A stretch of 64,000 nucleotides of DNA from Acinetobacter sp. ANC 4648 (GCF_002135345.1 NZ_NEGI01000001.1:186001-250000), one strand, 5' to 3'. Counted from the first letter of the stretch, positions 8,752 through 17,889 are shown. Notes: generated from the letters alone by a model not told the origin. Numbers and translations: made by a program.

Positions 8752-9825
8752 TCATGACTGTGGTGCAGTATCAGAAGATTCAGCAACAGTTGTCGGTGCT
8801 TCAAAAAGTTCATCATCCCCTGCTGAAACTTGATCATCCCAGAATGTCATCATGCCATCATCTGCTGCACGTACACCTGTATGCTCCGTCCAATATCGAT
8901 CTGCAACTGCTTGAACCATTTGCCCTGCCATCGCATCAACTAAGCGAAATTCAGGATTAACGGGCTTATCTTCTTCTCTAGATGCTGCATATTTTCGTAA
9001 TGCATCACGAACTTTTGCATCATCACCACTGGCTTGAGCTGCAACAGCATTTAGTGCATGAGCTAAACGGACACCTTTTTGCTCACCAATTTGCATCGAT
9101 TGTTGTAATGTAAGATATGGATTCGGCTTACCTTCATCCGCACCTGGTAATAATATCCAAATCACCGCACGCGTCGCCATTGGCGCACCCCAGTATTTGT
9201 TATTATCTAAACACGTTAAGCCGCGTTCAACAATCGCAGCAATATCTTTAGGAACATTAGCCTGACCACCCGAATTAATATCATTGGTCATCGATTGCAA
9301 GCCACTCAACATTCCTAGTAAATACACTGTTTGATCCAAGTCTTTACGCATCGTCGGACAAGAATCGCCTAATTTATATTTATATTTTGCTTGCCAACTT
9401 TCTGCAAATAATTGATAACCCGTATATTGTCTTTCTGCTGCAAGACGAGCCCAACGTTTTTGTTCTACTCGTGCATCTTGTGCTTCCGAAACTTTGCCAT
9501 CTTTCGATGCACGCATGTAACGTAACTCTGCATCTAATGCACGATTTTCAGCACACATTCCCGCTGCTGAATAAAGTAAAACAGCCATGCGTGTGGGATC
9601 TGCTCCCATATCTTTAGTTGCCATAATCGCAGGTGTTAACGCATTGCCCGAATTACATGCCATATCCACATCACCACCCGCCAAAATAGGCGGGACAATA
9701 TGCTGTTCACTGAAACCTAAAGCGACATTTGCGCCAGTTTTAACCGCGTAAGAACAACCGGATAAAATAGATGAAGCAACCGCGGCTGTAACGAGCAACT
9801 GGCTAAATTTATGGACTTTAGACAT
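8752..9825 (-). CDS. Predicted lipoprotein, helical, function unknown
   Basis: 357 residues. The N-terminus is a lipoprotein signal with lipobox LSGC, so the mature protein would begin at C24. The +2 residue is Ser, which favours export to the outer membrane. The mature part is almost entirely helical and includes conserved-looking Cys residues (DVDMACNSG, AAGMCAEN, GDSCPTM, GLTCLDN) that may form disulfides in the periplasm. The layout (lipidated, helical repeat-like, near a TRAP permease) recalls TatT-type T-components of TRAP transporters, but I cannot establish homology by eye. The C-terminus is acidic and Ser/Thr-rich. Confidence 0.65.
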   Translation of the reverse strand: MSKVHKFSQLLVTAAVASSILSGCSYAVKTGANVALGFSEQHIVPPILAGGDVDMACNSGNALTPAIMATKDMGADPTRMAVLLYSAAGMCAENRALDAELRYMRASKDGKVSEAQDARVEQKRWARLAAERQYTGYQLFAESWQAKYKYKLGDSCPTMRKDLDQTVYLLGMLSGLQSMTNDINSGGQANVPKDIAAIVERGLTCLDNNKYWGAPMATRAVIWILLPGADEGKPNPYLTLQQSMQIGEQKGVRLAHALNAVAAQASGDDAKVRDALRKYAASREEDKPVNPEFRLVDAMAGQMVQAVADRYWTEHTGVRAADDGMMTFWDDQVSAGDDELFEAPTTVAESSDTAPQS

Positions 9826-9982
9826 ACTTCCTGTCCTCTATATAATTGTGTTTATTCCCTTTTTGATTAAAATATCAGATGCACAATCCGAATTAAAGAG
9901 TATTTACTCTAATTTTAATTTTATAGTCTGTCATTTATAGTTTTATAAAAAATTGACCTAAATCGAGTTTAATGCAAATTTT

Positions 9983-10026
9983 AGGCAAAAAAAAGTAGCA
10001 CTGCGACGGTTCTGCACATGCTACTT
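9983..10026 (-). terminator. Intrinsic terminator of the 37-residue membrane protein gene
   Basis: Read on the minus strand, a stem AAGTAGCA/TGCTACTT (arms 10019-10026 and 9993-10000) is followed by a run of eight T. It begins 27 bases after the stop codon of the small gene at 10053. Confidence 0.8.
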
Positions 10027-10052
10027 ATTAAACGGTAAACCCCCAAGAGAGT

Positions 10053-10166
10053 TTATTTGTTTTGAGTTTTCTCAATCTGTTCCCTCAGCATAGTTCCTAG
10101 TCTTCCTACTACAATCGCTAAAACAATAGCGACCACTAGAAACCAATAGGTATGAATTTCGCTCAT
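10053..10166 (-). CDS. 37-residue single-pass membrane protein, undescribed
   Basis: A small open frame with full expression signals. The ATG at 10164-10166 is preceded by a strong Shine-Dalgarno GAGGAA six bases upstream. The product starts MSEIHTYWFL, has one transmembrane helix at about residues 8-22 (WFLVVAIVLAIVV), then a positively charged amphipathic segment (GRLGTMLREQIEKTQ) ending in Lys. A promoter candidate lies at 10216-10243 and a T8 terminator at 9983-10026, so it looks like a free-standing gene. I do not recognise the family. Single-helix proteins of this size often join membrane complexes, but no partner can be named. Confidence 0.7.
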   Translation of the reverse strand: MSEIHTYWFLVVAIVLAIVVGRLGTMLREQIEKTQNK

Positions 10167-10215
10167 TTGAAATTCCTCATTCGCTGTTGGTCGTTTTAAT
10201 TTACAGCTTTGCTTG

Positions 10216-10243
10216 AGAATATGACCGATTAATTGTCAGACAA
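10216..10243 (-). promoter_or_regulatory. Promoter of the 37-residue membrane protein gene
   Basis: On the minus strand, TTGTCT (10238-10243), a 16-base spacer, and TATTCT (10216-10221), 50 bases upstream of the start codon. The -35 box lies inside the palindrome at 10231-10245, so a repressor bound there would block RNA polymerase. Confidence 0.5.
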
Positions 10244-10370
10244 TTTAAGTCATCGCAGTTTTTTCGCTATACTCGTTAGACAATTATGTTTTAAATTTAA
10301 AAATAAAATTATAAATTTTTGAATAATATTGCTTTTTAAAAATAATATTTATTTTTATTGTTAGACAATT
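10231..10370. promoter_or_regulatory. Three copies of a TTGTYAGACAA palindrome (candidate operators)
   Basis: Copies are a perfect palindrome AATTGTCAGACAATT at 10231-10245, TCGTTAGACAATT at 10273-10285 and ATTGTTAGACAATT at 10357-10370. All contain or nearly contain TNGTNNNACNA, the half-site arrangement typical of FadR-subfamily GntR regulators. Centres at 10238, 10278 and 10363 are about four and eight helical turns apart, so bound dimers could lie on one face. The third copy overlaps the stop of ygfX. The regulator is not identifiable here. Confidence 0.45.
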
Positions 10371-10782
10371 AATTTAGTTTAACCTGCATTTTTAGACTTT
10401 TCCACGATAATTGACTCAATTGATCTTTCCAAATAATCATTGGTTTAAGGGTTTTGGATTGAAAATAAACCACAATATAAAAATGGTGATCAATCATTTT
10501 ATCCATTTTCACTCGTTGTAACTCTTGCGATTTTTTAAAGCGTAATGTCCATTCCGAATGATCAAGTTGTTCCAATTGCTCAATCTGATCCTGCTGCATA
10601 AAAATAAAATAAGCTACAACAGTCATGAGCAAACCACAGGTTAACACGAGGCCTGTGACCGCTTGATACAGGCATATAAAAATGCCAATGAATAACAAAA
10701 ACTGAAACATAACCGATAATCGGCTAGGTTTCAGTTTAAAACAGCTATGGATATCAACTGAATTTAGATTAGCCATGAACAT
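10369..10782 (-). CDS. YgfX-like (CptA) membrane protein
   Basis: 137 residues with two adjacent transmembrane helices at about 24-60 (RLSVMFQFLLFIGIFICL and LVLTCGLLMTVVAYFIF), then a soluble beta-rich cytoplasmic domain ending SLKMQVKLN. This architecture and its position directly after, and overlapping, an sdhE gene match the ygfX partner of the E. coli ygfY-ygfX locus, reported as a membrane-bound toxin affecting cell division proteins, although that role is debated. The ATG at 10782 overlaps the end of sdhE by 14 bases; an in-frame ATG at 10776 is equally possible. Sequence identity to E. coli YgfX is low by eye. Confidence 0.65.
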   Translation of the reverse strand: MFMANLNSVDIHSCFKLKPSRLSVMFQFLLFIGIFICLYQAVTGLVLTCGLLMTVVAYFIFMQQDQIEQLEQLDHSEWTLRFKKSQELQRVKMDKMIDHHFYIVVYFQSKTLKPMIIWKDQLSQLSWKSLKMQVKLN

Positions 10783-11026
10783 AGTGCTTCAATTTAACAA
10801 TAAAATCTTTAAGCTCAGGGCGTGGTGGCTCAGTGACTTCCATAAACCAATCCAATAAATCTGGATCTTCCTGCTCAATAAGTTCAGCAAACATCGCTTT
10901 TTCAGCCGCGTCTGCCTGTAAATAATATTGTTTTACATAGGGATCAAAATACACATCAATTTCTTTTAAACCACGACGTGCACGATAAATAACTTTACGT
11001 TCTTCTAAAGTTAATTCTTCAAACAT
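10769..11026 (-). CDS. sdhE: Succinate dehydrogenase assembly factor SdhE
   Basis: 85 residues. SdhE is a small cytoplasmic helical protein that promotes covalent attachment of FAD to the SdhA flavoprotein. The RARRGLKEID segment contains the functional RGxxE motif, and the EQEDPDLLDWFM segment matches the family C-terminal half. The frame continues upstream to a TTG at 11053, but the ATG at 11026 gives the usual length and N-terminus, so I use it. The ygfX-like gene overlaps its 3' end, indicating a two-gene operon with translational coupling. No sdh genes are nearby. Confidence 0.88.
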   Translation of the reverse strand: MFEELTLEERKVIYRARRGLKEIDVYFDPYVKQYYLQADAAEKAMFAELIEQEDPDLLDWFMEVTEPPRPELKDFIVKLKHYVHG

Positions 11027-11199
11027 ACCTTTAACCCGATTGATAAAAATCAAACTTAGTGTACCCGATAGCCTGATCAGAATTAAACAAAATCCAGTGA
11101 ATGACCAAATTATTCATTTATTCTGGATAATTGAGCATTCATCTCATTGAACCTTTGCCGTGCTTATCTTAGTTTTAAGCTAACTTTATAACACTGCAT

Positions 11200-12387
11200 A
11201 TGGAAACAATAACAATGCAATCAGGCTTAATTCGTCCATTACCGAATATGTTACCACGTACGTTATTTAATGCTGAACATGAAGCATTCCGTGAAACTGT
11301 GCGTAAATTTTATGAAAAAGAAGTGGTTCCCAATATTGCAAAATATGAAACGCAACAACATGTAGACCGTGATTTATGGAATAAAGCCGGTGCAATGGGC
11401 TTACTCTGTGCAACCATGCCTGAAGAATATGGGGGTTATGGTGTAGATCGCCTTTACAGCATGATTTTAATTGAAGAACAAGCCTATGCTATGGACTCTT
11501 CTACTGGCTTTTCTTTACATTCCGATATTGTTGCAAACTATGTCAATAACTTTGGGAATGAAGATCAAAAGAAAAAATGGTTACCTAAAATGGCATCTGG
11601 CGAAGTGGTTACAGCGATTGCCATGACAGAACCAGGGACTGGTTCAGACTTACAAGGTGTGCGTACTACTGCTGTTCTAGAAGGTGATGACTACGTTATT
11701 AATGGCTCTAAAATTTTTATTACCAATGGTTATTTATGCGATATGGCTATTGTCGTATGTAAAACTGGTAGCAATGAGAAAGGTTCAGCCAATTTATCAC
11801 TGATTATGGTTGAAGCAGATCGCGTAGGTTTTTCTAAAGGCAAACCTTTAAATAAAATTGGTATGAAAGGACAAGATACCTGTGAATTGTTCTTTGACAA
11901 TGTTCGCGTGCCTAAAGAAAATTTATTAGGCATGGAAGGTATGGGCTTTATCATGCTAATGAAAGAACTTGCTTGGGAGCGTATGCTAGTAGCAATTATT
12001 TGTCAGGCTGGCTCTGAAGCTGCATTTGCGCATACGGTACAATACACCAAAGACCGTAAAGCCTTCGGTAAACCGATTGGTACCTTCCAAAACTCGCGTT
12101 TTAAATTGGCAGAATTACGCACAGAAATTGATTTTAGCCGTGCTTATTTAGACCGTTGCATGGAACTACAACTCGATGAGCAACTCGGGGTAGATGCGGC
12201 TGCAGCAGCAAAATATAAAATTTCAGATATGTTTTCATCGGTAGTCGACGAATGCCTACAGTTACATGGCGGTTATGGCTACATGCTTGAATACCCAATT
12301 GCACGTGCTTATATTGATAACCGTGCCAACCGAATTTATGCAGGAACCAATGAAATTATGAAAGAATTGATTTCACGCTCACTCTAA
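11200..12387 (+). CDS. Acyl-CoA dehydrogenase, long-chain/isovaleryl type
   Basis: 395 residues, FAD enzyme of fatty or branched-chain acyl-CoA oxidation passing electrons to ETF. The family signatures AMTEPGTGSDL and LHGGYGYMLEYPIARAYIDNR are intact. At the position of the medium-chain catalytic Glu (YEGT) the sequence reads YAGTNEIMKEL, so that residue is absent. As in long-chain and isovaleryl enzymes, a Glu is present instead in the ELAWERMLVA helix (E260), which I take as the catalytic base. The ATG at 11200 is used; a second ATG at 11215 is possible. It is divergent from sdhE and ends in its own terminator, so it is probably monocistronic. Confidence 0.88.
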   Translation: METITMQSGLIRPLPNMLPRTLFNAEHEAFRETVRKFYEKEVVPNIAKYETQQHVDRDLWNKAGAMGLLCATMPEEYGGYGVDRLYSMILIEEQAYAMDSSTGFSLHSDIVANYVNNFGNEDQKKKWLPKMASGEVVTAIAMTEPGTGSDLQGVRTTAVLEGDDYVINGSKIFITNGYLCDMAIVVCKTGSNEKGSANLSLIMVEADRVGFSKGKPLNKIGMKGQDTCELFFDNVRVPKENLLGMEGMGFIMLMKELAWERMLVAIICQAGSEAAFAHTVQYTKDRKAFGKPIGTFQNSRFKLAELRTEIDFSRAYLDRCMELQLDEQLGVDAAAAAKYKISDMFSSVVDECLQLHGGYGYMLEYPIARAYIDNRANRIYAGTNEIMKELISRSL

Positions 12388-12399
12388 GTTGAAAAATTT

Positions 12400-12424
12400 A
12401 AATGGGGTCAAGGCCCCATTTTTC
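12400..12424 (+). terminator. Intrinsic terminator of the acyl-CoA dehydrogenase gene
   Basis: A GC-rich stem AATGGGG/CCCCATT around TCAAGG is followed by five T, 12 bases after the stop codon. It touches the stop of the convergent hydrolase gene. Confidence 0.8.
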
Positions 12425-13222
12425 TTAACCTATTTTTTCTAAAAACTTTTGAATCCTACTCAATACCTGTTCTGGCTTTTCCTGCTGCGGAAAATGTCCA
12501 CACTGCTCAATTAAACACAAATCAGTTTCACCCTGTACTAACGCAACTAACCTCTTCGGCTGTGCAAGGCTTGCATATTCATCGATTTCACCATGTATCG
12601 CTAATAATGGGCAATGCACCTGAGTTAAATAAGCTTCCAAATCCCATGTTACAAATTCAGGTGACAGCCAAGTTTTAGTCCAAGCATCCAAAACCCATTG
12701 TGTTTTATCACCATGATATTTAGCTAAACGATTCAAAAACTTCTCATCTGCAAAAGCAACTTTGGCACGACGGATGCCATCCAAGGTCAGCTCTTCAACC
12801 ATAGATTGTGCAGCTTCTGTAATCAAAGCTTTACACTGGATAGGATACAGAGCTGCACAGATAGTCGCCATGCCTCCACCGACACTATGTCCCATCACAA
12901 TAAATTCATTCAAGCCCAACAATTGTAATAGCGCAGGTAAAACCTCAGTGGCTTCTTGTGTCACAAAGTTAAAATTTAGTGCTTTATATCGTGCTGAAGA
13001 TTTTCCAAACCCTAGACGATCATACGCGATCACATTCCGCTGTGTTACTCTAGCTAATTGCTCAGGAAAATCGCGCCATAAATCGACACTGCCCAATGAT
13101 TCATGAAATAAAATAATAGGGGCTCTATCAACATGTGTGCTTGGCTTAAATTTCCATTGTTTAATAAAAATTTGTCCTTGTGCTAACGTTAAAAATTGCT
13201 CATTTGTTTCCAAGCGATCCAA
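12425..13222 (-). CDS. Alpha/beta hydrolase
   Basis: 265 residues with an alpha/beta hydrolase fold. The oxyanion-side HESLGS follows the first strands, the nucleophile elbow GHSVGGG supplies the Ser, the acid is probably the Asp in HGEIDEYA, and the catalytic His is in CGHFPQQEKPE near the end. The substrate cannot be deduced. Translation appears to start at TTG (13220-13222), which has a strong AAGGAG Shine-Dalgarno eight bases upstream; no nearby ATG fits. It converges on the acyl-CoA dehydrogenase gene and is probably transcribed alone. Confidence 0.85.
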   Translation of the reverse strand: MDRLETNEQFLTLAQGQIFIKQWKFKPSTHVDRAPIILFHESLGSVDLWRDFPEQLARVTQRNVIAYDRLGFGKSSARYKALNFNFVTQEATEVLPALLQLLGLNEFIVMGHSVGGGMATICAALYPIQCKALITEAAQSMVEELTLDGIRRAKVAFADEKFLNRLAKYHGDKTQWVLDAWTKTWLSPEFVTWDLEAYLTQVHCPLLAIHGEIDEYASLAQPKRLVALVQGETDLCLIEQCGHFPQQEKPEQVLSRIQKFLEKIG

Positions 13223-13357
13223 TGCTCTTACTCCTTATTATTTTTCTTCATTTTTAGCATATATTTTTAGGAAAAAACAAAACTGATCAGTCTTCATCAC
13301 ACTATTAAGATTTAAGTAATAAAAAAGGAGCCGAAGCTCCTTTATAAATATGTGATG

Positions 13358-14848
13358 TTATGACACTAATTTAGGTTTACGTGAAGCATCTGATGCATGC
13401 TTGTGAAACTGCAGTACACCATCCTCAAACGTAGCGTGTTTCAGCTCTTTACGATCAGCTAAATAATTGTTCGTCACTTTCCATGGTGCATGTTTACCTT
13501 GCTTAGGCATCACATCGACAGCACGAGCAATATAACCCGAACTCAAACTTCCCATGACTGTGTCTTCTAACAACTCAGTGGCATCGCCTTGTGGAATAAC
13601 AACATCGTAGCCTTTTTTATCCATATAGTTAATTAAACGACAGATATAATCAGCCGCAATATCAACTTTCAGCGTCCAGGAGGCATTAATATAACCAATA
13701 ATCATGGCCATATTTGGCACATCACTTACCATAACACCCTGATACAACATATGTTTTGAGGTATTTAAAGGTTTTCCATCTATAGTTGCTTTAATCCCAC
13801 CCAAAATTTGAATTTCTAGACCTGTAGCAGACACAATAATATCTGCCTCTAAATGCTTGCCCGATTTAAGTTGAATACCTGTTTCAGTAAACTTCTCAAT
13901 TTGATCCGTTTCAACACTGGCCTTACCTGAACGCAAAATTTTAAATAAATCACCATCTGGAACCACACATAAACGCTGATCCCAAGGATTATAACTTGGA
14001 GTAAAGTGTTTCATATCTACCTTACCTTTCAGTTGCATTTCAATCGACTTTAATAAAAGTTTACGTAAAAGTTTAGGTTGCTTTTGTGCAAGTGCATAAA
14101 TACCGCGTTGCATCCCAATATTACGAGCACGGGTCAATTTATAAGCTAGGTCTTCAGGTAAAATTTTACGCATTTTGTCATAGACAAAATCTACCGATGG
14201 GATGGAAGCAATATAAGTAGGCGAACGTTGTAACATAGTGACATGCCCGGCACCACCTTTGGCCATGGCAGGTACCAAAGTAATGGCTGTTGCACCACTG
14301 CCAATAATCACCACTTTTTTACCGGCGTAATCTAAATTATCAGGCCAGTGTTGTGGATGAATCAGTTGACCTTTAAATGCGTCTTGATTTGGAAAATCTG
14401 GTTGGAAACCTTGGTCATAGTTATAATAACCTGTACAACCCAAAACGAAATTGGCAATCCAAGTCTGCTGTTTTTGATTTTCATCTTCAATTTGTACGAC
14501 CCACTTACTGAGCGAAGAGTCATAATTTGCAGACAAAACTCGATGTTTAAAATGAATTTTTTGTTTGAGTTTAAACTCATCTACCACTTCAGATAAATAG
14601 CCTTTGATCGATGCACCATCAGCCAATACGTTAGATTTTTGCCATGGTTTAAAATTAAAACCAAAAGTCGACATATCTGAATCAGAGCGAATACCTGGAT
14701 ATTTGAACAAATCCCAAGTCCCACCAAAACTCTCACGACGCTCAATAATTTCAAAATTACGTTGGGGACAATTTTTTGTTAGATGCGCTGCTGTTCCTAA
14801 CCCAGAAATACCAGCACCCACAATGAGAATATCAACTTGCTTTTCCAT
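13358..14848 (-). CDS. almA: AlmA-type flavin monooxygenase (long-chain alkane oxidation)
   Basis: 496 residues from the ATG at 14848; the frame is open to 14935 but MEKQVDILIVGAGISGLG is the expected N-terminus and places the FAD Rossmann motif near the start. FGGTWDLFKYPGIRSDSDMSTFG is conserved in this subfamily of flavin/Baeyer-Villiger monooxygenases (shown here only as landmark FGGTW and DSDM). A second nucleotide-binding loop GSGATA near residue 190 would bind NADPH, and ATGLEI is present further on. Length and N-terminus match AlmA of Acinetobacter, linked to growth on alkanes longer than about C32. It stands alone, with no other alkane genes beside it. Substrate assignment is from family resemblance. 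Confidence 0.78.
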   Translation of the reverse strand: MEKQVDILIVGAGISGLGTAAHLTKNCPQRNFEIIERRESFGGTWDLFKYPGIRSDSDMSTFGFNFKPWQKSNVLADGASIKGYLSEVVDEFKLKQKIHFKHRVLSANYDSSLSKWVVQIEDENQKQQTWIANFVLGCTGYYNYDQGFQPDFPNQDAFKGQLIHPQHWPDNLDYAGKKVVIIGSGATAITLVPAMAKGGAGHVTMLQRSPTYIASIPSVDFVYDKMRKILPEDLAYKLTRARNIGMQRGIYALAQKQPKLLRKLLLKSIEMQLKGKVDMKHFTPSYNPWDQRLCVVPDGDLFKILRSGKASVETDQIEKFTETGIQLKSGKHLEADIIVSATGLEIQILGGIKATIDGKPLNTSKHMLYQGVMVSDVPNMAMIIGYINASWTLKVDIAADYICRLINYMDKKGYDVVIPQGDATELLEDTVMGSLSSGYIARAVDVMPKQGKHAPWKVTNNYLADRKELKHATFEDGVLQFHKHASDASRKPKLVS

Positions 14849-14985
14849 GTTCTTTTTATAACCTTTGCATAATTTCATTTTTATTAAAGCATAATTTTGA
14901 CAATACGCAATGTCAAGTTTGTGTTTTTCTGACAAAATTCATATCAAATCAGGACAAATCCCTAAGATTGTCCAACAATAGACGT

Positions 14986-15017
14986 AAAAAAGGCCGGTTA
15001 ATTAACCGGCCTTTTTT
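14986..15017 (-). terminator. Terminator of the ribosomal protein cluster
   Basis: A perfect 32-bp palindrome with A6 and T6 ends, half-site AAAAAAGGCCGGTTAA, lies 27 bases beyond the rplQ stop. It is the strongest hairpin terminator in the window and works in both directions. Confidence 0.92.
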
Positions 15018-15044
15018 GAATAACCAAGGCTATTCAGTAACGCA

Positions 15045-15410
15045 TTATTTTACTTCGCGATCTACAAGCTCAACGTAAGCCATCGGTGCAGCATCACCTG
15101 CACGGAAGCCCGCTTTAAGCACACGTAGATAACCGCCGTTACGTTCTTTGTAACGAGGGCCAAGAACGGTAAATAATTTACCAACAGTTGCTGCTGAACG
15201 AGTACGAGCAAACGCCAAACGACGGTTTGCAACAGTATCGTTTTTAGCTAAAGTGATTAAAGGCTCAGCAACACGACGTAATTCTTTTGCTTTAGGCACA
15301 GTTGTTTTAATCAACTCATGCTCAAACAAAGAATTAGCCATGTTTTGGAACATCGCTTTACGATGACTGCTTGTACGGCCTAATTTCACACCACTATTAC
15401 GATGACGCAT
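15045..15410 (-). CDS. rplQ: 50S ribosomal protein L17
   Basis: 121 residues, opening [20 protein letters not shown] as usual for bL17. It sits near the peptide exit region of the large subunit. It is the last gene of the alpha operon, 18 bases behind rpoA and directly before the palindromic terminator. Confidence 0.97.
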   Translation of the reverse strand: MRHRNSGVKLGRTSSHRKAMFQNMANSLFEHELIKTTVPKAKELRRVAEPLITLAKNDTVANRRLAFARTRSAATVGKLFTVLGPRYKERNGGYLRVLKAGFRAGDAAPMAYVELVDREVK

Positions 15411-15428
15411 GGTGATAGTCCTACTTAA

Positions 15429-16436
15429 TTAACGGCTACGATAGGCAAAACGATCGTCCATACGTAAACTAGCTGGTGGCCAGTTTTCTAAACGCATGCC
15501 GAGTTGTAAGCCTTTTGAAGCCAGAACATCTTTGATTTCAGTTAACGATTTTTTACCTAAGTTAGGAGTTTTTAACAACTCTACTTCAGTACGTTGAACC
15601 AAGTCACCGATGTAGTAAATATTTTCTGCTTTCAAACAGTTAGCAGAACGAACAGTTAGCTCTAGATCATCCACTGGACGAAGCAAGATTGGGTCAACCT
15701 CTTCACGAGGTTCCTGAGCAACAGGAGCTTGATCTTTCTGAAGATCAACAAAAATTGCAATTTGTTGTTGCAAAATTGTTGCCGCTTTGCGGATCGCTTC
15801 TTCTGGATCAACTGTACCGTTGGTCTCAAGATCGATGACCAATTTATCAAGATCCGTACGTTGTTCAACACGCGCATTTTCTACGGTGTAAGAAACACGT
15901 TGGATTGGACTATAAGAAGCATCTAACTGTAAACGACCTACAGGGCGAGTCTCGCCTTCAGGGAAACGTGAGTCAGAAGTTTCATAGCCACGACCTTGAC
16001 AAACTTTCAGGCGCATTTTTAATGAGCCTGAAGCACTCAATGTGCCGATCAAATGATCAGGGTTAACCACTTCAACATTATGCGGTAAACGAAGATCTGC
16101 GGCAGTTACATCACCAGGACCTTGTTTTTCCAATGTTAAATATGCTTCGTTCTGATCGAACAGCTTAATAGACAATCCTTTAAGGTTCAGCAAGAGCTCG
16201 ACGATGTCCTGCTGCAAGCCTTCTAAAGTACTGTACTCGTGCTCGACACCTTCTATTTCAACTTCAACCACAGCAGCGCCAGGTAAAGAAGACAATAGAA
16301 TGCGACGTAAAGCATTACCCAGAGTATGACCAAAGCCACGCTCTAACGGTTCCAGAATCACTTTTGCCGAGGTCCCGCTTGCCGCTTCGACCTTGATCGC
16401 TTGCGGAGTTAGAAACTCGTTTGCAGTACGCGTCAT
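15429..16436 (-). CDS. rpoA: RNA polymerase alpha subunit
   Basis: 335 residues. The N-terminal domain (about 1-235) dimerises and nucleates core polymerase assembly; [22 protein letters not shown] near residue 30 is the expected conserved region. The C-terminal domain from about residue 250 ([20 protein letters not shown], then [13 protein letters not shown]) binds UP elements and activators. It sits between rpsD and rplQ, as is standard for the alpha operon. Confidence 0.98.
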   Translation of the reverse strand: MTRTANEFLTPQAIKVEAASGTSAKVILEPLERGFGHTLGNALRRILLSSLPGAAVVEVEIEGVEHEYSTLEGLQQDIVELLLNLKGLSIKLFDQNEAYLTLEKQGPGDVTAADLRLPHNVEVVNPDHLIGTLSASGSLKMRLKVCQGRGYETSDSRFPEGETRPVGRLQLDASYSPIQRVSYTVENARVEQRTDLDKLVIDLETNGTVDPEEAIRKAATILQQQIAIFVDLQKDQAPVAQEPREEVDPILLRPVDDLELTVRSANCLKAENIYYIGDLVQRTEVELLKTPNLGKKSLTEIKDVLASKGLQLGMRLENWPPASLRMDDRFAYRSR

Positions 16437-16453
16437 TATTGCTACCTCAAGGA

Positions 16454-17080
16454 TTATTTAGAATACAATTCTACAATCAAGCTTTCGTTGATTTCAGCAG
16501 GTAAATCTGAACGATCTGGTGCAGCTTTGAACGTACCTTCCAATTTAGAATGGTCAATTTCCATCCAAGAAGGCGTTCCACGTTGAGTAGCTAATTCAAT
16601 TGCGTTTTTAATACGTAATTGTTGTTTAGCACCTTCGTGAACTGCAATCACATCACCAGCTTTAACTTGAATTGACGCAATGTTAACACGACGACCATTC
16701 AAAGTAATACTGCGATGAGATACAAGCTGACGAGCTTCTGCACGTGTAGAACCAAAACCCATGCGATAAACAACGTTATCTAGGCGGCTTTCAAGCAATT
16801 TCAACAAGTTTTCACCTGTTGCGCCTTTAACACGAGCAGCTTCTTTATAGTAATTACTAAATTGACGCTCTAACACACCGTACATACGACGTACTTTTTG
16901 TTTTTCACGTAATTGTAGTGAGTACTCAGATTGTTTGCTACCACGAGCTCCGCCGTGTTGGCCAGGAGCTTTAGCATGTTTTTTAGTCTTAACATCAAAC
17001 GGTTTAACGCCTGATTTAAGTTGCAGGTCTGTCCCTTCGCGGCGAGAGAGTTTGCATTTTGGACCAATATAACGAGCCAT
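16454..17080 (-). CDS. rpsD: 30S ribosomal protein S4
   Basis: 208 residues. uS4 initiates 30S assembly by binding 16S rRNA and, in E. coli, represses the alpha operon by binding a pseudoknot at rpsM. An S4-type RNA-binding domain ([20 protein letters not shown]) starts near residue 95. The N-terminus lacks the zinc-binding Cys set (one Cys only), so this is the zinc-free form. Confidence 0.98.
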   Translation of the reverse strand: MARYIGPKCKLSRREGTDLQLKSGVKPFDVKTKKHAKAPGQHGGARGSKQSEYSLQLREKQKVRRMYGVLERQFSNYYKEAARVKGATGENLLKLLESRLDNVVYRMGFGSTRAEARQLVSHRSITLNGRRVNIASIQVKAGDVIAVHEGAKQQLRIKNAIELATQRGTPSWMEIDHSKLEGTFKAAPDRSDLPAEINESLIVELYSK

Positions 17081-17092
17081 GAATGATTCTCC

Positions 17093-17479
17093 TTAGACGC
17101 GACGTTTTTTAGGTGGACGACAACCGTTGTGCGGGATAGGCGTCACATCGGTAATGCTGTTAATTTTATAACCCACTGCACCTAAAGCACGAACCGCAGA
17201 TTCACGACCAGGACCAGGACCTTTTACAAGGACGTCCAAGTTTTTCAAACCGTAGTCTAAAGCAGCTTTACCAGCAACTTCAGCAGCTACCTGAGCAGCA
17301 AACGGAGTTGATTTACGTGATCCACGGAAGCCTTGTCCACCAGAGGTAGCCCAAGCCAGTGCATTACCTTGACGATCGGTAATAGTCACAATGGTGTTAT
17401 TAAAAGAAGCGTGAATGTGTGCAACACCTTCAGAGACGGTACGAGTGACCTTCTTGCGTGCGCGAGTATCTTTAGCCAT
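17093..17479 (-). CDS. rpsK: 30S ribosomal protein S11
   Basis: 128 residues. The conserved core [20 protein letters not shown] and C-terminus [13 protein letters not shown]-like (here [15 protein letters not shown]) identify uS11 of the 30S platform. It is 12 bases from rpsD and 19 from rpsM. Confidence 0.98.
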   Translation of the reverse strand: MAKDTRARKKVTRTVSEGVAHIHASFNNTIVTITDRQGNALAWATSGGQGFRGSRKSTPFAAQVAAEVAGKAALDYGLKNLDVLVKGPGPGRESAVRALGAVGYKINSITDVTPIPHNGCRPPKKRRV

Positions 17480-17498
17480 CTTTTAGCTTCCAGAAATC

Positions 17499-17855
17499 TT
17501 ATTTCTTAATAGGTTTGCGCGGACCTTTACGGGTACGAGCGTTAGTTTTCGTGCGTTGTCCGCGGACAGGCAAGCTGCGACGATGACGAAGACCGCGGTA
17601 GCAGCCTAAATCCATTAAACGTTTGATGTTCATGGAAATTTCGCGACGTAAATCACCTTCGGTCGGAACCTTAGCAATTTCTGCACGAATCGCATCAAGC
17701 TGAGCATCATCTAATTCACGAATCTTAGTAGTCGTTTGGATACCAACAGCAGCTAAGATATTCTTAGCAGTATGGCGGCCAATACCAAAGATATACGTAA
17801 GAGAGATAACAGCATGCTTGTTATCCGGAATGTTTACACCGGCAATACGAGCCAT
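17499..17855 (-). CDS. rpsM: 30S ribosomal protein S13
   Basis: 118 residues, starting [19 protein letters not shown] and ending in the basic [18 protein letters not shown] tail that contacts tRNA at the P site. It is the first gene of the alpha segment; a 106-base gap with a strong hairpin separates it from rpmJ, where autoregulation by S4 would be expected. Confidence 0.98.
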   Translation of the reverse strand: MARIAGVNIPDNKHAVISLTYIFGIGRHTAKNILAAVGIQTTTKIRELDDAQLDAIRAEIAKVPTEGDLRREISMNIKRLMDLGCYRGLRHRRSLPVRGQRTKTNARTRKGPRKPIKK

Positions 17856-17889
17856 TCATTTTCTCCAAAAAGGCAGCAAAGATAATCAA

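Noticed and set aside
14360-14600. Additional small frames on both strands inside the almA-type gene
   Set aside because: They are in other frames of a gene with clear family motifs and lack start signals.
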